Assembly: GCA_022769365.1 (NCBI GenBank)
Contig: JALEJO010000035.1
Coordinates: forward strand, 1-33,332
Reading direction: 5' to 3'
DNA: 33,332 bases
From: Oscillospiraceae bacterium
GTDB lineage: Bacteria > Bacillota > Clostridia > Oscillospirales > Ruminococcaceae
Below are positions 1 to 10,420 of this stretch, piece by piece; the first letter of the stretch is position 1; every line of letters begins with the position of its first letter. The position numbers and the translations under genes were made by a program. The notes under the pieces were generated by a model that was given only the letters and a program-made list of their open reading frames with translations, did not search any database and was not told the DNA's origin.

Positions 1-1
1 T

Positions 2-91
2 CTTGCAGGCAACCTTGAAACAATAAGAGAAAACAACGGAAAATCAATCGTTGAACTTTATAAAGAAATTTATGGATTCCATAATGCTTAA
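2..91 (+). CDS. C-terminal fragment of a protein (probably ABC transporter ATP-binding subunit), 5' truncated by window edge
   Basis: Open frame LAGNLETIRENNGKSIVELYKEIYGFHNA* ending at 91, immediately followed by an ABC-type permease-like membrane protein. Assignment is from context only. Confidence 0.45.
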   Translation, partial: LAGNLETIRENNGKSIVELYKEIYGFHNA

Positions 92-109
92 TTTGTGAGG
101 AGAATTAAA

Positions 110-925
110 ATGTTAAAGTTAATTAAATATGACTTTATGAAAGTAAGGTCACTTATAGTTATATTCGGTATAATAGGTTTGGCAATAAACGGTTTGCTTT
201 TTATATTTTACAAATTAAAGGAAAGCTTTGATGTAAGTTTTCTTAATAATTCAGTAGGAATACTTGCTACTTTTGCTGTTCTGTTTCTTTTTTCATTGCC
301 TGTTTTTATTCTGATTGTAAGCATTATGCTTTATTCAACAGATATATCAAAGAAAAAAGGCTATATGACCTTCTTGACACCGCACAGTGCATATGCAATT
401 ATTGGTTCAAAAATAATTTTAAGCCTTATAATAATGATATGTGCAGTAATTGTTGAATTGTTATTTATAACGGCTGATTTTGATTTGTTTTTTGCAAGTA
501 ATGGTGAAGACCTTGGAATTATATATATTGCAAAAGTTCTTTTTGAAGCTTTGAAAAGATATCCAGGTCAGATTGCACTTTTACTTATCACAGCAATAAT
601 TCAATGGGTGACAAATATTTTATCTTTCTATGTTGCAATTGCCATTTCATATTCAATAGTAAGAAAAGGAAAAATCAATACACTTGTTGCAGTAGCTGTA
701 TGGATTGGTATTGTGATTGTTGAAGGCATAATTGCACAGGTTGGTTCACTGGTATTCCCAAGTTTCGGACTTAGTTTTGATGCAAACAGTACTAATACAG
801 GTATAGAAGCAGACATTGCCTTTCCGACAGAAGTATTTATCTTTTCAATAATTGTGTATGCAGTTATTGGTACAGCAATGTATTTTGTAACTTCATATCT
901 TACAGAAAAAAAGATAAGTATGTAA
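110..925 (+). CDS. ABC-2 type transporter permease-like membrane protein
   Basis: Several hydrophobic segments; the track start at 95 is GTG, but ATG at 110 preceded by GTGAGGAG is a better start. Confidence 0.6.
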   Translation: MLKLIKYDFMKVRSLIVIFGIIGLAINGLLFIFYKLKESFDVSFLNNSVGILATFAVLFLFSLPVFILIVSIMLYSTDISKKKGYMTFLTPHSAYAIIGSKIILSLIIMICAVIVELLFITADFDLFFASNGEDLGIIYIAKVLFEALKRYPGQIALLLITAIIQWVTNILSFYVAIAISYSIVRKGKINTLVAVAVWIGIVIVEGIIAQVGSLVFPSFGLSFDANSTNTGIEADIAFPTEVFIFSIIVYAVIGTAMYFVTSYLTEKKISM

Positions 926-965
926 TTTATTAAATGGGACTTTAAGAAAAAATTTATCATATCAG

Positions 966-1005
966 AAAAATGCTGACTCTGGAATTTTCCATTGTCAGCA
1001 TTTTT
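966..1005. terminator. Bidirectional intrinsic terminator between convergent genes
   Basis: AAAAATGCTGAC-tctggaattttccatt-GTCAGCATTTTT inverted repeat with A/T flanks, between a + gene ending at 925 and a - gene ending at 1031. Confidence 0.85.
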
Positions 1006-1030
1006 ACATATTTTATATATTGAAAGAAAA

Positions 1031-2506
1031 TTATAAAATGAAACATATCAAACCGCAACATCCTTCATTGATTACTCTTTCAAGAGTTTCACGAAGCTTC
1101 ATTCTTGCTTCAGAAGGCATTTTATGGAGTTTTGAGTGAAGTCCTTCATTAACAAGTTCAAAAAGGGATTTACCAAAAATATTTGATTCCCAGATTTTTT
1201 CAGGACTGTCACGGAACTCTTCAAGCAGATAATTTATTAAGTCTTCACTTTGCTTTTCAGTGCCTACAATAGGGCTTACAGTAGTCTGTATTCCTGCTTT
1301 CATAAGATGTATAGATGGTGCGGAAGCTTTAAGTTTAACGCCGTATTTGCCGCCCTGTCTTATTATTTCAGGCTCTTCAAGAGAAAGTTCAGACGGCTGG
1401 GGCATAATTATTCCGTAACCTGTTTGTTCGCATGATTCAAGTGCAGGAGATATTGCGTCATATTTATTTTTTATTTCTTTGAGTTCAGAAAGAAGTGGAA
1501 TTATTCCGCCTTCATCTGATATTTCAAAACCTGTTGATTCGCTTATTATTTTGCAGAATAAATCATTTGAAAATTCCGTTTCAAGTGTAACACTTCCGCA
1601 ACTGAAATCTTTACTGCATATTCGGCAGGATTTTACGTTTTCGTTTTCTGCAATTTTTTCTGTCAGTATGTGAATATCGTTTATTGTTTTTATATCTGAA
1701 ATATTTTCAATTAAAGTTTTGCTGAAACCAGCTTTTAACGGGTGTGTAACAGGCAAAGTCGGAATCCACGAAGGGGCTTTTATGTTTATTTCACACACAG
1801 GGAAACTCATAAGTATATTTTTAAGTATTTCTGCAATATCATCTTCATTTATTTCAAGGCAGTTTACAGCCGTTACTGATGCAGAATATTTTTCTGAAAG
1901 CTCTTTTTTGAGTTTTTGTGCATTTTCTGAATCAGGTTCTTTGCAGTTTAAAACTATTGCAAAAGGTTTGCCAAGTTCTTTCAGTTCATCAATAACTTTT
2001 TTCTCGCATTCTCTGTATTCGTCAGACGGAATACCTGTGAAACTTCCGTCTGTTGTTACAACAAGACCAACTGTTGAATGTTCTGTTATAACTTTTCTTG
2101 TTCCGGTTTCAGCCGCCATATTAAATGGTATTTCCTTGTCGTACCAAGGCGTCATAACCATTCTTGGAGAATTATCTTCAATATATCCCGACGCAGACGG
2201 AACAATGTAACCAACACAGTCTATAAGACGCATATTGAAAGATGTATTGTCATCAATTCTGACTGAGGCAGCCTTTTCAGGTATGAATTTTGGTTCTGTT
2301 GTCATTATTGTTTTGCCTGCGGCAGATTGCGGGAGTTCATCAACCGTTCTTTCCTTAGCCGACTTATCAGCAAGATTCGGAATAACAAATATATTCATTA
2401 TCTGTTTTATAAGGGTGGATTTTCCTGTTCTGACAGGTCCGGCAACACCTATATAAATATCGCCGCCTGTTCTTTGTGCAATGCTTTTGTATATGTTATT
2501 TTCCAT
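1031..2506 (-). CDS. spoIVA: Stage IV sporulation protein A (spore coat morphogenetic ATPase)
   Basis: 491 aa beginning MENNIYKSIAQRTGGDIYIGVAGPVRTGKSTLIKQ (Walker A GPVRTGKST), with SpoIVA-characteristic sequence throughout and C-terminus GCCGLICFIL. Confidence 0.95.
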   Translation of the reverse strand: MENNIYKSIAQRTGGDIYIGVAGPVRTGKSTLIKQIMNIFVIPNLADKSAKERTVDELPQSAAGKTIMTTEPKFIPEKAASVRIDDNTSFNMRLIDCVGYIVPSASGYIEDNSPRMVMTPWYDKEIPFNMAAETGTRKVITEHSTVGLVVTTDGSFTGIPSDEYRECEKKVIDELKELGKPFAIVLNCKEPDSENAQKLKKELSEKYSASVTAVNCLEINEDDIAEILKNILMSFPVCEINIKAPSWIPTLPVTHPLKAGFSKTLIENISDIKTINDIHILTEKIAENENVKSCRICSKDFSCGSVTLETEFSNDLFCKIISESTGFEISDEGGIIPLLSELKEIKNKYDAISPALESCEQTGYGIIMPQPSELSLEEPEIIRQGGKYGVKLKASAPSIHLMKAGIQTTVSPIVGTEKQSEDLINYLLEEFRDSPEKIWESNIFGKSLFELVNEGLHSKLHKMPSEARMKLRETLERVINEGCCGLICFIL

Positions 2507-2520
2507 ATTTTTCTCCTTTT

Positions 2521-4071
2521 TCAGTCAGTCATAGGAATGAGAAGCGGCTGTTTTGCTTCGAGTATTCCGTTTTCAAGGCTGTTACTTTCCATAATTGCCT
2601 TGTGGTCAGTTCCGTATCGTTTTGCAATATCCCATATACTTTCTCCTGCCTCTGCAAAATAAATTCTGAAGGCAGTGTTATCTTTTCTTTCAAGTTTCTT
2701 TTCTTCGTCAATAATGAGTTCTGCAACGGCTTTCACAGCTTTTCTTTCAGAAATTCGGCAGCAGAGTTTTATTTCTGTTTCAGTTTCTATTCTGCTGTCT
2801 GATGTCATATTATAACTGCAATGTTTAACGACAGCCTCACATTCAGCAAAAGAGTTTTCAGTAAGTTCAGCATAATTTTCAGTTGTTTCAAACGGCAGGT
2901 CTTTTTCAGTTATCATAACTGAACCATCAATATTTCTTGAAAGAAGCTGAGAAGAAACAGTTCCCTCAAATAATATTTTTTTATTTTCACTGTCACATTT
3001 TGCGTGAATATTTTTTATATGACAACTGAAATTGTATATTTTTTTCACACTGCTGCATTCGATGTGTGATTTTACAGTTGAAATTTTATCAAATGTTTTT
3101 TCAGGCGATTCGGATAAGAAATGTGAAAAAGAAGTGTCTGTTTGATATTTTGTGGAATAAATATCTTCTATATATTCGGTTTTTCCATAAGTATAAGTCA
3201 TACAGCATATTTTTATATCTGTGCTTAGTTCAAAGTGTTTAAGGAATCCTTTTGAGTCATTTACTGTTTTGCAGGTCGTGTCTGACGGAAAAATTTTTAT
3301 CTTCAATGCAGAATTATTATCTTCATGATTTTTCAGGTCAATTACTCGGCTGAAAGAAACGGGTGTGCTTATTGAACATATATTATCTTCGTTTTCTCCT
3401 GCAAATGTGTATAAAACAGATGCATTAAGTACGCCTTTGATAAGAGTTTTTCCTGAAACATTTTTAATTTCAGTTATTTCAGGCGAGATTTCCGCCATTA
3501 AAACAGATGCACCTGAAATTGAAACATCATTAATAGGTATTTCTTCTGTTACTGTGAAATCTTTTGAAGCAAGAGAAATATCCTTGATATAGTTCAGGCT
3601 GCTTTTCTTTGCGTGAATACTGCCACCAAAACAGTCACATAATAATTCACAAGGTTTAAGTTTGGAAACTTTTAAAATTACTGTTGCCGAACCCTCGAAC
3701 TCTATGCGTCTTTCACTTTTTGCACGACACGAAAAAGATTCAGCATCAGGTTTTATTATACATACAGGATTTTCACATTCTTCTTCAAGTTCTGCTGTGC
3801 CTGAAATATTCTGCATTTTTGAAAAAGACTGAATAAGTTCACTTTCACTGCTTTTGTATAAAACGGTCATCTTGACCAGAAGTTCATAAGACAGATTTTT
3901 TCCTTTTGTATTCCATGATAAAACGGTAACGTTTGCAGATGTTTTCATAATTCTTGAAACGTCAGGGTAATAATCAGGCAGAACAAAAGAAGCGGTAACA
4001 GGGTGAACATTTGTTTTTTCGCAAACATTTTTTCTTGAATTTACGGTTACAGTGTTTTTCTTGAAATTCAT
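2521..4071 (-). CDS. sipL: DUF3794/SPOCS repeat plus C-terminal LysM protein, SipL-like (SpoIVA-interacting)
   Basis: SPOCS-type segments (e.g. VSRVIDLKN...) and C-terminal LysM (FAEAGESIWDIAKRYGTDHKAIMESNSLENGILEAKQPLLIP). Length (~516 aa) and architecture match C. difficile SipL; lies 14 nt upstream of spoIVA. TGGAGG at the ORF start serves as RBS for the ATG at 4071. Confidence 0.75.
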   Translation of the reverse strand: MNFKKNTVTVNSRKNVCEKTNVHPVTASFVLPDYYPDVSRIMKTSANVTVLSWNTKGKNLSYELLVKMTVLYKSSESELIQSFSKMQNISGTAELEEECENPVCIIKPDAESFSCRAKSERRIEFEGSATVILKVSKLKPCELLCDCFGGSIHAKKSSLNYIKDISLASKDFTVTEEIPINDVSISGASVLMAEISPEITEIKNVSGKTLIKGVLNASVLYTFAGENEDNICSISTPVSFSRVIDLKNHEDNNSALKIKIFPSDTTCKTVNDSKGFLKHFELSTDIKICCMTYTYGKTEYIEDIYSTKYQTDTSFSHFLSESPEKTFDKISTVKSHIECSSVKKIYNFSCHIKNIHAKCDSENKKILFEGTVSSQLLSRNIDGSVMITEKDLPFETTENYAELTENSFAECEAVVKHCSYNMTSDSRIETETEIKLCCRISERKAVKAVAELIIDEEKKLERKDNTAFRIYFAEAGESIWDIAKRYGTDHKAIMESNSLENGILEAKQPLLIPMTD

Positions 4072-4216
4072 ATAGGCCTCCATATGTTTTTATTTTCTTT
4101 GTCCACTGTTTGATAATATGCTGATATGTGTTTGTGTATGCTTACTTATTTTCAACAATATCCGACTTATGAATATAATTAAATGTGTGAGATTTATGAA
4201 AACAGACTGCATAATC

Positions 4217-4245
4217 TTGACAATTACTTAAAAAAGGTATATAAT
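4217..4245 (+). promoter_or_regulatory. Perfect-consensus housekeeping sigma promoter upstream of rnj
   Basis: TTGACA (4217-4222), 17-nt spacer, TATAAT (4240-4245). Confidence 0.8.
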
Positions 4246-4251
4246 TATAGA

Positions 4252-4385
4252 CGTATATTCAGGCTGTTTTGAAAAACGGCTATCGGTACTGTATGATTTA
4301 TTTTATTGCAGCAGGGTGTTTTTATCTTGTCCGTGTTGAAGGTTGAAAACCGCTGCATACTGCCTTATTTTATTTCTGTATATTT
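4252..4385 (+). other. Candidate structured 5' leader or small RNA upstream of rnj
   Basis: Hairpin GCTGTTT-TGAA-AAACGGC (4264-4280; one G-U) followed by TGCAGC (4307-4312)/GCTGCA (4352-4357) enclosing GGTT-GAA-AACC (4341-4351), directly downstream of a consensus promoter. Confidence 0.35.
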
Positions 4386-4613
4386 ATCATTTTTCTTTTT
4401 TAAACAGAAATATAACGCAGCTTATTTACATACATAAGATGATTTTTATTTTTACTTTTTTATTAACTATAAGAATCTGAAGACTTACAAACTATTTTTA
4501 TAATCAAACAATCTTATTTAACTAATTATTTTAATTGAAAGAAAACGCAGAATATTTTTTATTTCAGGGGATGAACGAAAGAATTTATTTTTAATTTGAA
4601 AATATAATATTTT

Positions 4614-6587
4614 GTGCTTTTCTTTAACAGTAAAGAGAGGTATTGTATATTGAACCAGAGAGATGTCAGAACTGCTAAACATCTTAGCAGAAAAATACAG
4701 AAATCAAACAAAATTCTTCTTGAAGAAAACAGAAGATATTTTTCTTCAAAAGATGAAAAAAAGAAAAATTATGAGAGAAAAGAAACAGACAGAAACAATC
4801 GTGAAACAAATCACTTTTCACCGGTAAGTTCAAATAATTACAGAAGCAGAAATTATCCTACGACTCCTTCAGCTTTTTTAAGCAATGGAAAAAAGAACAA
4901 TCCCGAAAGGGAAAAAAAGGAAGTTAGAAAAACACCTGTAAGAATCATACCGCTCGGCGGTTTGAATGAAATAGGAAAAAATATGACTGTGTTTGAATGC
5001 AGTAATGATATGTTTATTCTTGACTGCGGTCTTGCATTCCCTGACACGGATATGCCAGGTGTTGATATAGTTATTCCTGATTTTTCATATGTTGAACAGA
5101 ATGCAGATAAAATAAGAGGTATTGTTTTAACTCATGGTCACGAAGACCATATCGGAGGACTTCCTTATTTGTTGAAAAAAATAAATGTTCCTGTTTATGG
5201 TTCAAAACTCACACTCGGACTTGTCGAAGGTAAACTTAAAGAACACGGGCTTTTCAACAAAGTAAGCCTTAATGTCGTTGAACCAAGAAAAACAATAAAA
5301 ATGGGCTGTATGGCTGTTGAAATGATAAGAGTAAATCATTCTATTCCGGGTGCTTTCGGTATGGCAATTCATACTCCTGCGGGAATTATACTTCATACAG
5401 GCGACTTTAAAGTTGACTACACTCCTATTGATGACAGCGTAATTGACCTTGCACGTTTTGGCGAACTCGGAAACAGAGGCGTTCTTGCACTTATGACAGA
5501 TTCAACAAACGCTGAACGTCCGGGATTTACTCCATCAGAAAAGGTTGTTGGTGCATCTTTTGAAAAACTTTTTGAAGAAGCAGCAGGAAAGAGAATAATA
5601 ATTGCAACATTCTCATCTAATATACACAGAATACAGCAGATAATAAATTGTGCAGCTGAACACGGCAGAAAAGTTGCTGTTTTCGGCAGAAGTATGACAA
5701 CTGTTATGACAGCTGCCATAGAACTCGGTTATCTTAAAGTTCCTGATAATATTCTTATTGATATTGATGTTATGAATCAGTATGAAGATGAAAGAATAGT
5801 TCTTATAACAACAGGAAGTCAGGGAGAACCGATGTCTGCCCTTACAAGAATGGCAATGAATGAACATAAGAAAGTTGTTATAACTCCTAATGACTTTATT
5901 ATAATTTCTGCAAAGTCAATTCCTGGAAACGAAAAGTTTGTTACAAGAGTTGTAAACTCACTTATGAAACTCGGCGCACACGTTGTATATGAATCTATGT
6001 ATGAAGTTCATGTTTCAGGTCATGCTTGTCAGGAGGAATTAAAACTTATTTATACTCTTGCAAAGCCTAAATTCTATATACCTGTACACGGTGAATATAA
6101 GCACCTTGTGAAAAATGCTGAACTTGCAAAAAAACTTGGCTGTCCTCCTGAAAATGTTCTTATAGGCGATATAGGAAATGTTATTGAAACAGATGGTGCA
6201 ACAATGAAAGTTGTTTCACAGGTTCAGTCAGGAAAAGTGCTTGTTGATGGTTTTGGTGTTGGCGATGTAGGTTCTATCGTACTTCGTGACAGAAAACATC
6301 TTTCGCAAGACGGCATAATTATAGTTGTTGTTTCAATAGACAGAGCATCAGGAATTGTTATTTCAGGTCCTGAAATAATTTCAAGAGGCTTTGTTTACGT
6401 CAGAGAGTCGGAAGAACTTATGGACGAGTCAAGAAAGATTCTTGGCGATGCACTCAGTAAGTGTTCTTCACAGGATTTGCGTGAATGGAATGCACTTAAA
6501 ACAAGACTCAGAGATACACTTTCAGACTATATATATGAAAAGACAAAACGCAGTCCTATGATACTTCCTATTATAATGGAAATATAG
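4614..6587 (+). CDS. rnj: Ribonuclease J, with Lys/Asn/Arg-rich N-terminal extension
   Basis: Metallo-beta-lactamase/beta-CASP motifs GGLNEIGKNM, LTHGHEDHIGGLPYLL, HTGDFKVD, TDSTNAERPG, PVHGEYKHL. Start uncertain: GTG 4614 or TTG 4650 (GAGAGG upstream of the latter). Confidence 0.93.
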   Translation: MLFFNSKERYCILNQRDVRTAKHLSRKIQKSNKILLEENRRYFSSKDEKKKNYERKETDRNNRETNHFSPVSSNNYRSRNYPTTPSAFLSNGKKNNPEREKKEVRKTPVRIIPLGGLNEIGKNMTVFECSNDMFILDCGLAFPDTDMPGVDIVIPDFSYVEQNADKIRGIVLTHGHEDHIGGLPYLLKKINVPVYGSKLTLGLVEGKLKEHGLFNKVSLNVVEPRKTIKMGCMAVEMIRVNHSIPGAFGMAIHTPAGIILHTGDFKVDYTPIDDSVIDLARFGELGNRGVLALMTDSTNAERPGFTPSEKVVGASFEKLFEEAAGKRIIIATFSSNIHRIQQIINCAAEHGRKVAVFGRSMTTVMTAAIELGYLKVPDNILIDIDVMNQYEDERIVLITTGSQGEPMSALTRMAMNEHKKVVITPNDFIIISAKSIPGNEKFVTRVVNSLMKLGAHVVYESMYEVHVSGHACQEELKLIYTLAKPKFYIPVHGEYKHLVKNAELAKKLGCPPENVLIGDIGNVIETDGATMKVVSQVQSGKVLVDGFGVGDVGSIVLRDRKHLSQDGIIIVVVSIDRASGIVISGPEIISRGFVYVRESEELMDESRKILGDALSKCSSQDLREWNALKTRLRDTLSDYIYEKTKRSPMILPIIMEI

Positions 6588-6627
6588 TAATTATGAAAAT
6601 ATATGCAGTGGGAAAGGAGAAATCATA

Positions 6628-8595
6628 ATGAAGGGCAGTAAGTTGTTGCGATATATTCTTTCGGTAGCAGCTGTTTGTTTAAGCATACTTCCGTCGCTTG
6701 TTGCAATATCAGGCGAGAGAAGACCCGGTGCAGCTGAGCTTACCGCACCTGCTGTTTTTATTATTATGCTTGCAGTATACGTTTTTTCAAGAAATGAACA
6801 TATAAATTCAGGAAAAAACATATCAGCAGGTATGACAGATATTAAAATGTCAGCATACGACGATATGCCTATGCCTTCTGCAATTGTTGATAAAGATGGT
6901 AAGCTGATAAAATATAATGCAGAATTTCTTACTGCTTTTGCATTAAAGCACAGAAGAAGCAAGCAAAATATCAAAGAAATAATGCAGATAGACCTTGAAC
7001 AGATTGCCGAACAGAACATAGCAACTGTTTATAATTTAAGAAGAATTTATCGTGTTTTCGGTGTGAAATACAGTATGTCGAATGAACAGATGATGGTTCT
7101 TTATTTTCACGATGACACCGACTATGTTTCTATTCAGCAGAGAATGATAAATTCTAAGCCGTGCATTATGCTTATTTCTATTGATAATTATGCAGATGCA
7201 CTTCAATCAGCAAAAGAAAGCGAAAAAACAAGAATTTCCGCACATATAGAACAGCTTCTTGATGAATATATTGGAAATGATAAAGATACTGTTATTTTCA
7301 AAACATCAAAAGATTCTTTTACAGTTCTTATGAAAGAACATAATTTAAGAGATATTGTTGCAGGAAAATTCAGAATACTTGATGAGGCAAGACTTATAAA
7401 AACATCAACACAAAACAGCATTACACTTTCTATAGGTGTTGCATTTGACGGAGAAACGTTCACAGACAGTCTTGAACTTGCAAAGCAGTCACTTGATATG
7501 GCACTTGGAAGAGGCGGTGATCAGGCTGCTGTAAAGTCTGACGGTGGTTACAGATTCTTCGGCGGTGTTTCAAAGGGAATTGAAAAGAAGTCAAGAACCA
7601 AAACAAGAGCCGTTGCAAGTGCAATGAAAGACCTTATCAGGAGAAGTGATAAAGTTTATATAATGGGGCATTCATACAGTGACCCTGATAGTGTTGGATC
7701 TGCCTGTGGTATGGCAGGAGCGGTAAGACTTCTTGGAAAAGAAAGCTATGTTGTTCTGAGAAAGAAAACAACTTTGGCACTTCCGCTTGTTGAATCTATG
7801 TTGAAATGTGAGATGCCTGTAAGGTTCATTGAACCTGAAGATGCACTTGATGGCATTACAGATGAAACACTTTTAATAATTGTTGATACTCATAATAAAA
7901 AGATACTTGAAAGTGAAGAGCTTTACAGAAAAGCAAAGCAGGTTGTTGTTATCGACCATCACAGAAAAATAGTTGATTATATCGATAATGCAGTTATTTT
8001 CTATCACGAACCGTTTGCATCATCTGCGTCAGAGCTTGTAACAGAACTTGTTCAGTATTTTGAACTAAATCCTGTTTTGTCATCTGATTATTCAAATGCA
8101 CTTCTTTCAGGAATTATGACGGATACGAAGAATTTTGTTATGCAGACAGGTGTCAGAACATTTGAAGCCGCTGCATATTTAAGAAAAATCGGTGCAGATA
8201 CTGTTAAAGTAATAAATATGACGGCTGACTCGCTTGCACATTATCAGCTGCGAAGCAAAGTTGTGTCTGAAGCGGAATTCTATAAAGGCTGTGCTGTTTC
8301 ATCGGCAGGAAAATCAGATATATCTGAACTTAGAATAATAGCATCTCAGGCAGCCGATCAGCTTCTTACAATAAAAAATGTCAGAGCATCTTTTGTTATA
8401 TATGAAATGAATGATGTTGTTAATATATCAGCACGTTCTTTTGGTGAAATAAATGTTCAGGTTCTTATGGAACAGCTTGGCGGCGGCGGTCATCAGACAA
8501 TGGCAGCTGCACAGCTTAAAAACGTAACCTCAGAAGAGGCAAAGGAATTGCTGATAAGTTTGATTGAAAAAATGAGTGATAAAGGAGAAAATTAA
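6628..8595 (+). CDS. gdpP: Cyclic-di-AMP phosphodiesterase GdpP (TM, PAS-like, degenerate GGDEF, DHH/DHHA1)
   Basis: N-terminal TMs, degenerate GGDEF remnant ([15 protein letters not shown]), DHH motifs ([25 protein letters not shown]), DHHA1 [23 protein letters not shown]; followed by rplI-dnaB as in many Firmicutes. Confidence 0.93.
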   Translation: MKGSKLLRYILSVAAVCLSILPSLVAISGERRPGAAELTAPAVFIIMLAVYVFSRNEHINSGKNISAGMTDIKMSAYDDMPMPSAIVDKDGKLIKYNAEFLTAFALKHRRSKQNIKEIMQIDLEQIAEQNIATVYNLRRIYRVFGVKYSMSNEQMMVLYFHDDTDYVSIQQRMINSKPCIMLISIDNYADALQSAKESEKTRISAHIEQLLDEYIGNDKDTVIFKTSKDSFTVLMKEHNLRDIVAGKFRILDEARLIKTSTQNSITLSIGVAFDGETFTDSLELAKQSLDMALGRGGDQAAVKSDGGYRFFGGVSKGIEKKSRTKTRAVASAMKDLIRRSDKVYIMGHSYSDPDSVGSACGMAGAVRLLGKESYVVLRKKTTLALPLVESMLKCEMPVRFIEPEDALDGITDETLLIIVDTHNKKILESEELYRKAKQVVVIDHHRKIVDYIDNAVIFYHEPFASSASELVTELVQYFELNPVLSSDYSNALLSGIMTDTKNFVMQTGVRTFEAAAYLRKIGADTVKVINMTADSLAHYQLRSKVVSEAEFYKGCAVSSAGKSDISELRIIASQAADQLLTIKNVRASFVIYEMNDVVNISARSFGEINVQVLMEQLGGGGHQTMAAAQLKNVTSEEAKELLISLIEKMSDKGEN

Positions 8596-8597
8596 AA

Positions 8598-9056
8598 ATG
8601 AAAGTTATATTTTTACAGGACGTTAAAGGTACAGCAAAAAAAGATGAAGTTAAAAATGTCTCAGACGGATATGCAAGAAATATGCTTTTTCCTAAAAAAC
8701 TTGCAATAGAAGCAACACCTGAAAACATAAATCATCTTAAAGGAAAAAAATCATCTGAAGAACACAAGGAAGCTGTTGAAAGAGCAAATGCTGAAAAGGC
8801 AGCAGCTGAACTTGAAGGAAAAAAAGTTATGATTTATTCAAAGTCTGGCAATGGTGGAAAACTTTTTGGTTCAGTTACAACTCAGACGATTTCAGATGAA
8901 ATAAAAAAACAGTTTGGAATAAGCATTGATAAAAAGAAGATAACATTAAAAACTTCTATAAAGAATTTTGGACTTTATGAAGCAGAAGCAAAGCCTTATA
9001 AAAATGTTTCAGCAAAATTTTCTGTTGAAGTCGGTGATATTGCACAAAAGCAGTGA
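8598..9056 (+). CDS. rplI: 50S ribosomal protein L9
   Basis: [36 protein letters not shown] is the L9 N-terminal signature; 152 aa. Confidence 0.97.
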   Translation: MKVIFLQDVKGTAKKDEVKNVSDGYARNMLFPKKLAIEATPENINHLKGKKSSEEHKEAVERANAEKAAAELEGKKVMIYSKSGNGGKLFGSVTTQTISDEIKKQFGISIDKKKITLKTSIKNFGLYEAEAKPYKNVSAKFSVEVGDIAQKQ

Positions 9057-9064
9057 GGTTTTAA

Positions 9065-10420
9065 ATGCCGAATAATGATTTTGAAAATGACATAGATGTC
9101 CCTTACAGTGCAGAAGCTGAACAGGCGATTCTTGGTGCAATTATAGTCGAACCTCAGCGTATATTTCCTATTGTTATAGAGCATATTAAAGAAGAATACT
9201 TCTACATAGAGCAGCATAGAAAACTTTATTCTTTGCTGCTTAGAAAATTTTCAGGAAATGAAAGTATAGATGCGATTACTGTTTTAAACAGTGCAATTTC
9301 TGAAAATATTTTCAAAAACAGCGATGAAGCACACAGTTATATCAAAAGAATAGTTGAAGTTATTCCGACAATTGCAAATACAGAAAGTTATTGCAAAATA
9401 GTCGAAAATAAATATACGGCAAGAAGTCTTGCAACGGCTGCAAGAAATATATTATCTCAGATTCAGAGCGGCGAAGAAGACGGACAACTTCTTGTTGATT
9501 CTGCGGAACAGATGATATTTGATATACGAAAAGGCAGAAATGTAAGCAGCTTAACAAAACTTTCAGATGCGGTTTATGGTGCATATGACCATATAGGAAA
9601 ACTTGCAGGGCCTGAAAGAGAAAAATATCTTGGTGCAAAAACGGGATTCAATTTACTTGACGTTATAACATCAGGACTTAACAAAAGCGACCTTATAATA
9701 CTTGCTGCAAGACCTGGTATGGGTAAAACATCTTTTGCACTTAATATTGCCGAAAATGTTGCGGCAAGCAACCCTGATATGGGAATTGCGATATTTTCAC
9801 TTGAAATGTCGGCGGAACAGCTTGCAACAAGAATGCTTTCATCTCTTGCTATGGTTGATTCAAAGAATTTAAGAAATGGAAATATAAGCGTTGATGAGTG
9901 GACTTCACTTGCAACAGCAGCCGGAAAACTTTGCGGCTATAATATGTTTATAGATGATACTTCAGGTTTGACAGTTCAGCAGATGAAAGCAAAACTCAGA
10001 CGTGAAAAAAATATCGGGCTTGTTATAGTGGATTATCTTCAGCTTATGGAAACAACTCTTAAAACAGACAACAGAGTTCAGATAATTGCTGAAATAACAA
10101 GACAGATGAAAATTATGGCGAAAGAACTTGATGTTCCTATAATTCTTCTTTCACAGCTTTCTCGTGCGGTTGAGAGCAGAACGGATAAAAGACCGATGCT
10201 TTCGGACCTTCGTGAATCTGGTGCTATAGAACAGGACGCTGATATAGTACTATTTCTTTACAGAGAAGGCTACTATAAAAAAGATGATGCGGAACTTCAA
10301 AACACGTGTGAATGTATTGTTGCAAAAAACAGACACGGTGAGAACGGCACAGCACAACTTGGCTGGAACGGAAAGTATACAAGATTTACTAATCTGGAAA
10401 TGAAAGCAAATGAAAACTGA
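9065..10420 (+). CDS. dnaB: Replicative DNA helicase
   Basis: VPYSAEAEQAILGAI N-terminus, Walker A AARPGMGKTSFALNIA, DYLQLM, SQLSRAVE. Confidence 0.97.
   Translation: MPNNDFENDIDVPYSAEAEQAILGAIIVEPQRIFPIVIEHIKEEYFYIEQHRKLYSLLLRKFSGNESIDAITVLNSAISENIFKNSDEAHSYIKRIVEVIPTIANTESYCKIVENKYTARSLATAARNILSQIQSGEEDGQLLVDSAEQMIFDIRKGRNVSSLTKLSDAVYGAYDHIGKLAGPEREKYLGAKTGFNLLDVITSGLNKSDLIILAARPGMGKTSFALNIAENVAASNPDMGIAIFSLEMSAEQLATRMLSSLAMVDSKNLRNGNISVDEWTSLATAAGKLCGYNMFIDDTSGLTVQQMKAKLRREKNIGLVIVDYLQLMETTLKTDNRVQIIAEITRQMKIMAKELDVPIILLSQLSRAVESRTDKRPMLSDLRESGAIEQDADIVLFLYREGYYKKDDAELQNTCECIVAKNRHGENGTAQLGWNGKYTRFTNLEMKANEN

Noticed and set aside
1719-2210. 163-aa plus-strand ORF opposite spoIVA
   Set aside because: Antisense shadow of a confident spoIVA; no RBS or domain-like composition.
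4252-4385. 6S RNA or c-di-AMP (ydaO) riboswitch as identity of the rnj leader
   Set aside because: No pairing of 5' and 3' ends into a 6S-like rod was found and no ydaO conserved blocks are visible; left as unassigned.
6591-7019. 142-aa minus-strand ORF opposite gdpP, Cys/Ile/Leu-rich
   Set aside because: Antisense of a well-supported gdpP; hydrophobicity arises from the reverse complement of coding sequence.
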